Of a stretch of DNA of 64,000 nt, positions 24,092-34,830 are shown in pieces. The stretch comes from Cheiracanthium punctorium. Taxonomy: Eukaryota; Arthropoda; Arachnida; Araneae; Cheiracanthiidae. The translations under genes were made by a program, and so were the position numbers. Positions within the stretch are counted from its first letter, which is position 1; every line of letters begins with the position of its first letter. The notes under the pieces are model-generated. The model was not told where the DNA came from, searched no databases, and saw only the letters and a program-made list of their open reading frames with translations. The stretch is from contig JAWZYV010016048.1 in the NCBI GenBank assembly GCA_038373885.1, positions 248,001 through 312,000 of the forward strand, in the 5' to 3' direction.

Positions 24092-24969
24092 GCCCTATGG
24101 ATAACGTTGTATACATATTTGTTAAGAACTAGGATAAGTAAAGTAATTTATGCATGTTCATACTATTTTAAGCAATATGTTTACACATAGAAGGTGGCTG
24201 AGTGCGAGATGCAAAATTTTAAAAAGTGCGGAAGTTTGTAAGAGCGTTATTCGTCAGTAGCATACATGAGTCAATACTGCACATACATGGGTCAAGTAAC
24301 ATCCCAATGTTCATGCACAAATTGCAAGTTATTGCTAATTTTTCTTTAAATGGCCTTCAACTACGTAAAAGTCAGACAATTTAATGCATAATAACTTTGT
24401 ATTATGACAAACAAATTCCTAAAAAATAATAAATATTTTTCATATAAGACTGTTTTGTCCATTCAATTTTAAAGATAGCTATTCAGTATTCAGTAGTAAA
24501 AAAAGTATTGAATACTATAAAAAGAATCATTGACAAATGACTTCTGTTTTCCCCAGTTAGAATGTATCTTTATATGTCCTTCAGAATCTAGTGCAATGAG
24601 ACACGTATTGATTGAAATGTGCGTGTAGTATCTGGGTCATGTATATGTCAGAAAACCTATATTCAGGAATGCATTAGATATATTTTTATTGTTCAGAGAA
24701 AAAAATCTTTAAAAATATACGAAGTTTGTACTTTTAGTTTTACTGCTATGATAATTTCAAACATTGCCATGAAACAAAAGTATCTTTTACATTATATTGA
24801 TACTAAATTAAATTTATAGAAGGACTTTAATTTGTAACTAGGATTAAAAATCGTTTCTGCAGAAGATTAATTGAGTTGTTCTGAAAGAAAAAAGAGGCTC
24901 GTCTCCTTCAATGTTCTTGTTGTTCTCGTATTCATGGATAGACGATTGCACATTCAATGGAAATATGTG

Positions 24970-25275
24970 TCATTTCCTCCGAAGGTTTGGACTTCTGCCT
25001 GTTGGTCCATAATTTTGAACCAATGCCAGATGCGGGACCAACCACCACCTGAAATTGACACCCCCAGAGGTATCGTTTGAACATTGAGAAAGTTGGAGCC
25101 ACGACGGATTTTACGTGCACCAGCTCCCATTAGCATTTATGGTCAAACAGCAGTCCAACCGAGAGAGGAGTTCACTCTTACAGGTACTGTTCGAGCCGGA
25201 TGCTGCTCCAGTTTCCGTGTTCTCATGGGTACGGAGTTTAGTGACTAGATCACTGCGGGAGTTCCCTTTCGATAA
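24970..25275 (+). repeat. Dispersed repeat family R2, copy 1
   Basis: Shares ordered blocks with 41420-41830: taattttgaa, gcgggaccaacc/gagggaccaaccccctgaaat, cacgacggatttacgtg, agctccc/gctcctgtta, cagcagtc.a.ccgagag, and agat/gacactgcggg at the end. It is GC-richer than its surroundings, with no convincing coding frame. Likely a retroposon or degenerate SINE-like family; the class is not determined. Confidence 0.6.
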
Positions 25276-26054
25276 AATCCGTTTATCAAAATTTAATGCA
25301 AATCTTAAAGATATAAAATTTATTATTTTAACACATAAATCTGCGATTGTTAGTGCAACATTCCTCTAGTTGAAAGATTAATATTAATTTCCTTCTTTCT
25401 ATTTGTTCTCATTTCAGTCACTTATAGTCACCTGAAAAACTTAACGGTTATAAGCATTTTTAAAAAGTTACCTCTATTGAAATAATTATCATGTTATGAA
25501 ATGGCTTGATATGAAAAAATAAAGAATCATAATATGTAGTTATTCCTACCTACTACATATGCTGAAGTGATAGCAAATTAGTAAGCATGTGCTATCAACA
25601 TAAGACCAACGTACTTTATTGTTTTTTAAAGACGTAATCACAAAAGTAAAAATGTGATATTTTGAACTTTGCTGAATATTTCCCACTCTTTGATAGATAG
25701 ATTCCTATGGTAACATCTAAATAATGCTTCTAGTACAAATAAATTGTAGGAAATCCGAAACAGAAACCTCATGTTTCAAGCCATGAAAACAAATTTTAAA
25801 GTAAATTTTAAATAAAATTCCTCTCGAGATATAAATTCATTGTAATATTCGAAATAATGTACACGGTAGTACAAAAAGAATTAGGAAATAGCCTGAAAGA
25901 AATAAAGTGAAGCCATATTGCAACCATAAACATAGTTTAATATTCTAGTTAATCATCTGCTATGAAGGTCAATTTTTAGATTAGTACTCGTTCTTGAAAA
26001 CCGTCTGTCTAGTTTTTTAGAAGTATTTTTTGAGAACAATTCATATTCTGGAGT

Positions 26055-26082
26055 AAATAGGCTTTATTTTTTAAGCCTATTT
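26055..26082. repeat. 10-bp stem hairpin
   Basis: AAATAGGCTT (26055-26064) pairs with AAGCCTATTT (26073-26082) around an 8-nt AT-rich loop. Confidence 0.7.
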
Positions 26083-28119
26083 CCAAATGAATGAAAATGA
26101 AGATGCAAAATTCGACTAAGATTTATTGAATTTTTCAAGTGCTTATGAACGTGAAGAAAGCGTTTCAAAACTTAAGGTGCAATGTACATACATTTGATTT
26201 TCAAGCAATGCATTTGATTTCAGAAATTTAACCCTTTTTTCTGATTGACCCTACACATTTTTAATCCTTGTCTATGATGTGAAAGATGCCAAGCTTTGAA
26301 CTTACTAAGTAGCATGTTATAATGCCGAAGCAATTTCGGTACCCATAGCTTTTTCCAAAGCAATTTATAGCGTTTGTGGATGAAAACAAGTGCATGGAGT
26401 TTTTGTTTAAAGAAGCACTGCCCTTATACTGCAATGTGATACATATAACGATATTCTTAATACAACTGCAATGAAAGCATTAATTGAAGATAGAAAAAAT
26501 TCCACTTACAATTCAAATAAATCAAATGCACATGACTTTAAGTAAGAATATTCTTTAAAGAGAATGATGTAAGACCAGCCATTAAAACTTATAATATAAG
26601 TTTTAAAGTAAATAAGAATCTTCATTCTAATTACAGTTCATTTATTTTGTGATTTATTTTTTCATTAATAAGAATGAAATTTTGTGGTACACATGCTTCA
26701 CTAAATTTTAACGTCGTAAAATCAGATTATTGCTGTTTGTCTAACGTAATGTTAACTCATCGTCTCTTCTGTTTGAGGATCATAATGCTTACACTATAAA
26801 AGCGATGATCATTCATCCAAATATCGAATTGCATTTCCAATACTCCTTCTCTGAAGCGCAATTAGACTGCGATTTCTACTCACAGATAAGATGTAATAGA
26901 AGAATCAATATGCAACTGAGGAAAGCCACCTTAAGTGGAAGTAGATGAGAGTCGAAAACCATTATCTGGGTATATTTTTTATCCCTTAAAGAAACTTTTG
27001 GCGTTAGAATTGTCATTTCCATGTCTGATTTGTTTGAGTATAATATATAATGCATTGACTTCTACTTTCAGAAGTCATTTAGATTTCAGCATCTATCACT
27101 TCTTATATTTGTCTGCTGTAGAATTGTAAATTTAAGTTACATATCGAAGGTGTTACAGAAGTTGATTGATTCCCATTGGAACTCCTTTTTGGATGATCAT
27201 GCTTGAATTTAATATACAATATTAAATAAGGATTATTTAAAATCTACTATTCCTGTTATTACAGTATGGAAATTAAAGTTATTTACTTAGAATGCTTATA
27301 ACGTTAACTATTGGTGTTTAATTATGAGCTGAAAAAATTTACTGTTACTATTTAATCAAAGCAATCACATTTACACAAAATATCAATAAACTACAAAAAT
27401 ATGTCAAGAAACTCCTTCATAATTAGAACAAGGAATTAAAAATGTAGATGAAATTGTAATTAGAAATTGCATAGTAGTTTTATCAATGATGCGTATTTGC
27501 TTCAAGAGTATTGTTGTATATCTAGTTTTTGTAATATTTTAAAGATTTACAAATAAAGTTTAATTTTTTATGTTTTCTGGCTCATTTTACCATATCTTAT
27601 ACATTATAAACAATGTTAATAAATAATTGGTTGTTAAAAAAACGTTTGGTTAAACGTTTGACGTAACTGTTCAATTCATTTATCATACTAGATGCAATAA
27701 CTGCCTTCAATAGATACGTTTGATAGTATATATTTAATTTTCTTCATTCCAATGACACGTGGTATACGTTTAGTATTATGCAAGTGTAAGTGTAGTTTTT
27801 ATGATGTGGGAACTCTTCCAATGTATGACCAACCTCTAAATTCATTTTTTTTTTTCTGAAGGAGCAGTATCTATTTTTATCGTTCAGTATACTGAAAATA
27901 TTAACTGCATATCTTTGAGATTTACTACTAACGGGTTCCACAAAAGTCTTGAGGCACATTTTATTTGCACTCCTAAAATACGATAAAGTAGATGACAACT
28001 GCAATGAATTGTCACTTTTCTGTGAAAATCAGTTTGGTTTAATATTTGCATTAGCAATGTCATACAAAGGGTAATTGCGTAAGACTATTTTTAGTCTTAC
28101 TGCAAAATTATCTATGAAA

Positions 28120-28735
28120 TGAATTGTCAGCACTTTTAAAGACCAGACAGTCTCCCGAACAACGCTTTATCGTATTATTAAGGAGTGCAGAGAAGGTTAG
28201 GAGCCGGAAATTAAATAGAAGTTGTCGTCCTCTATTACTTGATGAAAAAACAACTAAAACGTTTTTGTCAAACGCCAGAAACAAAACTGGCTAATCAACA
28301 CTGCGATTTTCACGAAAATTCGGTCTTATATATGTATTCGGTCGTATGACAGTGCATTGAATATTAAAAGAAAACAACATTCGAATATGGCAACGTCAAT
28401 GAGCTCCAAAATACACCGCCAAACAGCTGGAGAAAGCATTCCAAAATGTTGCCATTTATTCCGTTTGAAATACTTTGCGATGGCTCATCAATAATTTTGG
28501 ATTACAAAAAACATTTCATTTTTGCTCAATATGAACCGGCGAGCATTTTTTACACGGGCAACATCGAAAATACACTACATAATGTAATATGTACTGGTCA
28601 TGCGAAGCATGAACAAAAAGTCCTACTGTGAATCGCCATTTCATGTAATGGTTCGTCCGCACCATTCATCCAATAGGCTGCGCAACGATTGTCTCATTAC
28701 ATGAATATATGTACCAAATGTTACCCTAAAGTGCG
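28120..28735 (+). pseudogene. Mariner-type DDE transposase relic
   Basis: Shifting plus-strand frames show an N-terminal HTH-like part (TVSRTTLYRIIKECREG), a middle part (KENNIRIWQR-like, then a block read as APKYTAKQLEK), and a catalytic-region part (FEILCDGSSIILDYKKHFIF, then GNIENTLHNVICTGHAKHEQ and KVLL-stop-IAISCNGSSAPFI). This order matches transposases with 'iimDdeKyF...FYt.dienTp...k.kakfe.KVlvWiAIS..G.S.pfi'. The first catalytic aspartate falls in IILDYKKHF. Multiple stops and shifts show it is dead. The downstream repeat arm at 28855-29010 may be its terminal inverted repeat. Confidence 0.65.
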
Positions 28736-28854
28736 ATTTTATTTTTCTTTATTTCAAGTAAGCCCTTTAAAAAGAAATTCTCTATCCGCCACACCAGTTT
28801 TGTGAACCTATATTAAATCATAATTACAACAATTTTCAAACACTGAATACGCCA

Positions 28855-29010
28855 AAAGACCTCCCAGCATCCCAAACTAACAGCATGATCATATCCTTAT
28901 CTACACTCATATTTTCATGAAAACTTGCTATAGGTTTATTTGGAGAAAATATAACTAGCACTATCATTACCCTCAATTGAAAGCCAACTTTATCTTGCTG
29001 GAACTATATG
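28855..29010 (+). mobile_element. Solo copy of the long inverted-repeat arm of the 8733-9746 element
   Basis: Matches the right arm at 9586-9742 in order: tacgccaaaagacctcccagc, atcccaaactaacagcatgatca, cat.ttttcatgaaaac..gctatag, tttggagaaaa.a, cactatcatta and ctttatcttgctggaactata. No left-arm partner was found upstream. Its position 120 bp after the mariner relic suggests it is that transposon's right end. Confidence 0.6.
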
Positions 29011-31491
29011 TTTTCCTGCTTAGTATAAGAAGACAGACTGTAGAACATATATCTGCTCTGAAATATATAAGAATGACTTCAGAACGATTGTCATCAGCAG
29101 TTCTAAACACCCTTTCTCCTTTTTCTGAAATTAGAGATACTTAAAGTTTACAGAAATCGCTATTAATTAAATTTTAAAGCATTTCTAGGGGATTAAGCTG
29201 CCTTTAGTTGCATACGGCACATTCAATAAAAAAACGATTGTGTTCTATTTTAGTGAATGTAAGAAGTATGAGTTCCAGCAATAACGTAAAATGATTATGA
29301 ATATTCTAAACTTATCCAGTGCCAGTTAAAAACAATATCTATTTTGACTAAATGGTGATAGATAAATTAGTTTATAATCTTTTTATTAAAAAATTATTGT
29401 TTAGCTCTAAGATTAAGCATTATATATTTTTTCGATTTTAGTAGTTACTTAAAGTACTTTATAAATATCTTTGGATCATGAATACTGCTCAATTTTTAAA
29501 TATATATAATTTGGAAATAAGTATATATTTTAATGATTATTACATTATTTAAATGTAAATAAAAAGTGATTGATTTATTTCTTTAAATGATTTTAAAGAG
29601 TTAGTTTTTCCGCTTCGTGGGAATGCTTTACAGAGCGTTTTGAAGGTAAGGTTTAAAGGACTCAGAAAGAATTTGCTAAATCTTAATTTAATTAATAATT
29701 TCTGAAGCCTGTGAAACGGCCTTATTTCATACTAAATAGATTGAAATATAATTTTTTCACACGTTTCAGTATGTGAAACATGAGACTGAATTATTAGGGT
29801 AGATTGTGCGTCATTTTACTTCCTATACACATGCTGTTTTGGAGATGAGCTGCAAAAGAGCTCTTAACTACCACGCTGAACAGTTTTGAACTCAACTAAA
29901 CTTTAATTGTTGGAGAGAGATTTTTAAAAATTTTATTGCTGATATTTCCTATGTGCTTACTTGAAGTCTTTAAATTAATGAATTCAGAGAATAAACGACT
30001 TTTGTAAATCACCTTTATGCTCTCAAAAAGAAAAATAATAAAGATAAAAAATAAAATTATAATTTTATGTGGTCGTTTGTAGTAGTTATCAGTTTTACAA
30101 ATACTTTTACATAGGGTAAATTTGGGGTAAAATGAGTATAAAGAGTCATTTATTTTTATTTATTGGCCGTATTTTGTTACAAAAATAATGTAAAACACGG
30201 AACATTGGTCAACAGTGTTTCTGTTACATGGATAGAATTGACCATAGTGCTCACCTTTTTTTTTCAAATTTTGTATATAATAAAACTATATATATTTTGC
30301 AGATAGCAAAGTATCTTGTTTGATGCAATTTGATTAGATTGAAGTTTTATTTAAGAAGACCTTCGTCCACAATGTACCTAATAATGTATCAAATACACAC
30401 AAATTATCAAATTCCCTAGACTTGTTATGACAGGAGAGAGCGCCAAATATCTCGGCACGTCGTTTGCAGTCACTTCCGTTTAGTTTGCACCTGCGTATTC
30501 AGTTAGAAAGTCATTTCTATAATTTTCTGGTCAACTACTCGTCTTTACTTTGCGTTCAAGTGTTTATTTTTGTACGAACTTATTCTTAAATGCCGCGAAA
30601 TTGTGAAAACCATCCAAATAAATTCTGTTACGTGTGTGGAGAACTAACTTTGAAATCCCAAAGAAGGAACATTACTCCCTTGATAAAAAAATGCATATGA
30701 ACTTTATTTCTGGTGCTAATTGGGTGATATTAACAAATCATCAGCCCTTCATACTTGCTGTGCGTCTTGTATAGCATTGCTTAGTGGCTGGCTAAATGGA
30801 AAGTGTCGGCATATGTTATTTGTAATTCCAATGTTATGGAGAGAACCATAGGACAATTCCACGAACTGTTATTTCTGTATTACAAATATTGTCAGAATAA
30901 CAGGCAAAATCAAAAAGACCATTAAATATCCCAATCTACCATCATCTATTAGGTCTGTTACTCACAGCAACGAGCTTCTAGTCCCAACGCCACATGCAAA
31001 TTAGAGTTTTTGGTGTAACTTCTACAAAACCTCACAGAATCAATTTGAACTCAGAGATCTAGTTCGTTGTCTAAACTTGTCAAAGAATCAGGCAGAATTG
31101 TTGGCGTCCACATTAAAGAGTTGGAATCTCCTTGAGAAAGAAAGAAAAATTCCTTCTTTTCGTCAACGAGAACAATACTTCTACGTTTGTTCTCCTAAGA
31201 AGGCGATTTAGTGTTTTGTACTGATGTTAATTAGTGAGTGAGTTAGAAGACCGGCGTGATCATAAGGAATGGAGATTGTTTATACATTTCTCTTAATTTA
31301 GTTTAAAAGTCATTCTTCTTTATAATGCACATGAGAAACCCTCGATTCCTCTTGCTTATGCAGCCCATATGAAGGATATGTTTGACAATATCAAGAATTT
31401 GCTATTGAAGATCCAGTACAAACAACATTCTTGGAATATATGCGGCGATTTGAAAGTTATGACACTCTTGTTAGGTCTCCAACATGAATAT

Positions 31492-32414
31492 TGTTGCGGA
31501 ATTACTCTGCTACTCCTGGGGTTCGTCGTTCTAAAGTCCTGTTGGTGTAAAAAGTTCAAGTAAAAAGTCACTTGTCAGTATGGAACACAAACTTTATTTC
31601 TTCTAGAACTTCGTAGAACAATCAGCTGCACACAATTCACAAGCACAATCTAGCAGTAACGTGCTTTTAACAATCCGCTTGGATCAGAAGCTTTCACAAA
31701 TGCTGTATTTCTCACACAAAATAAGTCACTTTTACAGGCTAAAATTCCGTGGAAATATTCAAGGGATATAGTACACTATCCCTTAAGACACAGCAATGAA
31801 GAATTTACACACAGCACTTTAAAAACAGCTTCACAAAGCAAGCTAAAACACAGCTTCTATAGCACTATCAGTTCACACAAAACAAGCGTACTCAGAGCTC
31901 TTCACACATTGAATGTTCAACTCGCAACTGACTGGCTACGGGGCGATGCCCGCTTCTATAAATAGCCGACGCAGGAGGTACAAGAGGTTTCCAGAAAAGT
32001 CAATTTCTCGAGGGTTCTACATAAAGTGTGAATTTTGATTACGTCATAGAAGAGAAATGTTAGGTTATTAAGCGTTTTTAATGCAGGAAAAACAACTTCC
32101 AGGCCCCATTGGGAAAATCGCGCCAAATGACCAAAAAGTCGCCAAGCTTGGCGACTTTTGGCGAAATATCGCCAAATTTGGCGCCAAAAATAAGTCCTCA
32201 AAAGTGAAGAGATCTAAGCTCTAGGACTAATATTTCTCGAGATTTCTAGAAGCCCATAGAAAAACATATGGGAAAGCGAAACCTCCGTATCTCCGGTTCT
32301 AATTGGCCGATTTTGATGCAACAAAAAGCAAAATTTATCTATTTGAAGCGTAGAATACGAATTTTAAACCATTCTAAGCCCCAGAGCAGCGGGTTGCTCC
32401 GAAAATTCGTAACA
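31492..32414 (-). mobile_element. Solo LTR (923 bp) with a 4-bp target duplication
   Basis: The segment begins TGTTGCGGAATT and ends TTCGTAACA, so it has TG...CA termini, and it is flanked by ATAT on both sides (31488-31491 and 32415-32418). It interrupts the decayed gene between the codons for EY and TK; setting aside the LTR and one ATAT joins the blocks in frame. A TATA-like element (tatttatag, minus strand, about 31958) followed by an initiator-like tcagttgcgag, and an AATAAA on the minus strand near 31600, suggest minus orientation (5' end at 32414, TGTTACGAATT). The 4-bp duplication and terminal bases fit a Gypsy-type LTR retrotransposon. No internal region remains, so it arose by LTR-LTR recombination. 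Confidence 0.85.
32120..32188. promoter_or_regulatory. Cluster of E2F-like sites and nested palindromes in the LTR
   Basis: GCGCCAAA (32120-32127), a perfect 26-bp palindrome centred on AAGCTT (32134-32159) with GTCGCCAA half sites, TTTTGGCGAAA (32156-32166) and the symmetric TTTGGCGCCAAA (32177-32188) lie within 70 bp. TTTSGCGC is the E2F/DP consensus, and TTTGGCGCCAAA is a classic two-sided site. In minus orientation the cluster is about 230-300 bp into the LTR, upstream of the TATA-like box, where U3 enhancers sit. Confidence 0.45.
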
Positions 32415-32585
32415 ATATACTAAATGTTGTTGCTTCATATGAGAGTGAGATAACAGAGATTGCAAAAACCATTTTGTAAAGAAGCAATGGCCTAAAAGAA
32501 ATCTGATACATGGACAAAAAAAGTATCTCCTGAATCCCTTGGAAATCCTGATAACGTGTTTTCCTCCCTTGCACATCAAACTTGG

Positions 32586-33544
32586 CAATGGCGGCTCCTC
32601 CATTTGAGCACATGAGCACGTGAACCCCCCAAAGGAAAAACTAACGAATAAACGCATTAACAAATTAAATTTAAAACAAATATTAAGCACACTTCTAGAT
32701 TTATGTGAATTTAAAACATGAATTTTACTCTCCCCCTCCTTCCACTATTATTAAATAGGCTTATTATAGCTAACGCACTGTAGTGTAGGTTACTACAGCA
32801 GTCACGAATCAATCGCACGTGCGAACGGAAAATTTTTCCCCTGAACCGCTCTCTGGTATGAGAAGCCGAGACAGCTGGAAAAGTGTACGGCACTGATGAA
32901 ATCATTCCGTTCGCACAGTTTCATCGTGCACACAGCTCCAATTTTTGCGGTATAGCTTCTGGATTTTCAAATGGTCTGCTACGTTCGGTTAGTTAATTAA
33001 TTTTTTTTTCATTATATTTTTTTTATTTCTATCATTTTTCTACATTATTTTTTTTACAAACTAGTGTAAAGTAAATTAGATGCGAGTGAAAGACGTGTTT
33101 CGGAGCTAAAGCAATGGCATTTTTCAATAGTATCCTTTGAAAAAAGATGTAAATAAAATGAATCAAGACAGTACCTTTGCTATCACTTATCTTGGTGACG
33201 AAATGTAACACCAAAGATGCAAGGCCGTACCTAGGAGGGGAGGGAGAACCAGGGGGTCCGCCCCCCCCCCGAAATTTAAAATTTTGTTAACAAAACAATA
33301 AAATGAAGCCTTTTTGTGAAAAATTTAGCCTTTTTCACCTTTTGGTCCCCCACCCCCGCTGAAATTTATTTCTGCGTACGGCCCTGCAAAGATGACTTGT
33401 TTTCTTTCATTCGCGTGCATTGTTTTAAATTAACTGCTGGAAACGCAAATGTATTTTAACTTGTAAGGTGCGTCGTATCTGCACATTTAATTTTCGAAAA
33501 TTGTTTTGTGAATGTCCTCTTAAATAACCCACGAGCCGCCACTG
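32586..33544. mobile_element. hAT-type MITE (959 bp) with an 8-bp target duplication
   Basis: The termini are CARTGGCGGCTC inverted repeats (caatggcggctc at 32586; gagccgccactg ending at 33544). AAACTTGG flanks both ends (32578-32585 and 33545-33552). It interrupts the decayed gene at the codons for KLG; the coding match resumes immediately after the right-hand duplication (GLMKNFV). No transposase frame. It contains a second, younger MITE at 33220-33386. Confidence 0.85.
33220..33386. mobile_element. Short hAT-type MITE (167 bp) nested inside the larger MITE
   Basis: The ends CAAGGCCGTAC and GTACGGCCCTG form inverted repeats (CARGGCCGTAC). CAAAGATG lies on both sides (33212-33219 and 33387-33394), an 8-bp duplication. 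The interior has a C-run (gtccgcccccccccc) and aatttaaaattttg. Non-coding. It is the youngest layer of this nest. Confidence 0.85.
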
Positions 33545-34500
33545 AAACTTGGATTAATGAAAAATTTTGTTAGGTGATGAGTAAAAGAGGTCCAGGTTTT
33601 CTCCACTTGAAAAACAAAGTTCCTGAGATCAGCGAAGATAAAATACAAGAGGGTAGATTTTTAGGCCCACAAATAAGAGAGCTTATGAAGGACCATGAGT
33701 TTGAGGATAGTTTGAATGGGGTTGAGAAAGCTGCATGGAAGTCATTTAAAAATGCCGTAACAGAATTTATTGGTAATTGAAAAGCTCACAATTCTGAAAA
33801 GCTAGTTTCGGAATTTCTTCAAAAATATAAAGCTCTAGAAGTTAACATGTCCCGAAAAATAAATTTTCTGGATTCACACTTGAACTTTTTTTCTGAAAAC
33901 CCCGATGCTCTGAGCGACGAATAAGGTGAGCGATTCCACCAAGATATTTCAATAATGGAAAAACGTTATCAGGGAAAATAATTCTAAATATAGTTGCAGA
34001 CTATTGCTGGACACTAGAAAGGAACGTTCCTCAATCAAAATACAGAAAAAAATCGTTAGAAACTATATTTTGTTTTATATTAATGAATATAAATAAATTA
34101 AGTAAAACTATCACTTTACAACATTATGAAATTTTAAATTTCATATTACAAAAACATCATGGCCGTTATTAAAAAGAAATTGATTAATTTAACATTATAA
34201 TATAACACAATTAATTAATTTAGCATAAAAAGAGTTAAATTTTGTCGATTAGTGAAACTAACGCTACTGGTATTTCATGATTTCTTAATTTTTTAAAACT
34301 AATGCATTCAAAAAAACCATTGAACTATATTACTATTGCAAGAACATCAATGTATCTCTTACTATACAGTATTAAATAGATTTGACATTCTTTCTAATAT
34401 TTGAGTTTCAATTCAGTCGTTTTATGGCACAAGGAAAGTCACCTTTCACACAGACGATTCTGAAACTTAATCGATAATTGTTGATAAAATGTGGACTTAC

Positions 34501-34648
34501 AGACGTAGAAACGAGAGCTGTCATCCTTTTTCTCCCCGTCTAACTTCCTTGCTTTTTGAAGTGCTTTATTAGTAGGAGCAAGGAGTGTAACATCTCGTCT
34601 GTCCAGAAGCACTTGCAAAACTTCATCTCTGTTAACCATTTTGAAAAA
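34501..34648 (-). CDS. Fas1: Internal exon of a fasciclin-domain adhesion protein (first half of a FAS1 domain)
   Basis: This 148-bp exon encodes 49 codons plus one base. On the minus strand it follows a pyrimidine-rich acceptor (tctcttacag) and ends at a consensus donor (GTCT|GTAAGT). The peptide starts FFKMVNRDEVLQVLL and contains the FAS1 H1-box-like core DVTLLAPTNKAL, then a charged linker (KLDGEKKDDSS) and RFYV. FAS1 domains mediate cell adhesion in secreted or GPI-anchored proteins; fasciclin-1 acts in axon and epithelial adhesion. The exon leaves one base, which the two-base start of the exon at 3135-3241 completes as a leucine codon. The domain order resembles the first FAS1 domain of arthropod fasciclin-1, but midline fasciclin is a possible alternative. 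The preceding exon, with the signal peptide and domain start, is not visible in the window. Confidence 0.8.
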
Positions 34649-34742
34649 CTGTAAGAGAAAGTAAAAAATAAGTGCTCTTAAATAACTCTAAATTCAGTAG
34701 CTTGCTGGTTTGATAAAGGTTAAATGATGTTAAAAATTAGAT

Positions 34743-34777
34743 ACATCTAATGAAATGAACATCCATTTGCAGAATTT
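34743..34777 (+). repeat. 35-bp sequence duplicated 602 bp away inside MITE copy C
   Basis: Positions 34743-34777 (starts acatctaatgaaatgaac, ends ttgcagaattt) recur without mismatch at 35345-35379. The second occurrence is within the MITE at a place where copies A and D have unrelated sequence. It is a templated patch rather than ancestral MITE sequence. Confidence 0.85.
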
Positions 34778-34830
34778 CTTTCATTTAAACAATTGTGCTT
34801 TTAGTAATACTTAGTATGAGAAACAAATAT

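Larger units (their letters stand above)
30590..34056 (+). pseudogene. Decayed member of an unnamed arthropod multicopy protein family, split by nested insertions
   Basis: Coding similarity runs in three blocks: 30590-31491, 32415-32585 and 33545-34056. Block 1 starts MPRNCENHPNKFCYVCGELT with a Cys-x2-Cys pair and a later HTCCASC, suggesting a zinc-binding N-terminus, then GWLNGKCRHMLFVIPMLWRE, LVRCLNLSKNQAELLAS and KDMFDNIKNLLLKIQYKQHS...WNICGDLKVMTLLLGLQ. Block 2 reads KNHFVKKQWPKRNLIHGQKK and FPPLHIKLG. Block 3 reads EISEDKIQEGRFLGPQIREL, NMSRKINFLDSHLNFF and GERFHQDISIMEKRYQGK. I recognise the pattern as a recurrent, functionally unassigned family in chelicerate and other arthropod genomes. 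Many stops and frameshifts. No introns between blocks apart from the two transposon insertions. Confidence 0.75.
3242..34500 (-). other. 31.3 kb intron of the fasciclin gene, filled with transposons
   Basis: This 31,259-bp interval is bounded by a GT donor at its high-coordinate end and an AG acceptor at its low-coordinate end on the minus strand. It holds the repeats listed separately between 4.4 and 34.1 kb. Stretches in which I see nothing beyond AT-rich single-copy-like DNA: 3242-4400, 5600-6530, 7210-8730, 11905-13320, 16440-17290, 21540-22310, 22660-23690, 24100-24960, 25280-28110 and 29010-30580. Fragments on both strands are interrupted by stops, as expected for intronic DNA. An intervening small exon cannot be excluded, but the phases of the two flanking exons match without one. 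Confidence 0.65.

Noticed and set aside
31492..33544. Full-length LTR retrotransposon in the nest
   Set aside because: Only one LTR is present, no gag or pol frame follows, and the sequence after it is the decayed host-family gene and a separate MITE.
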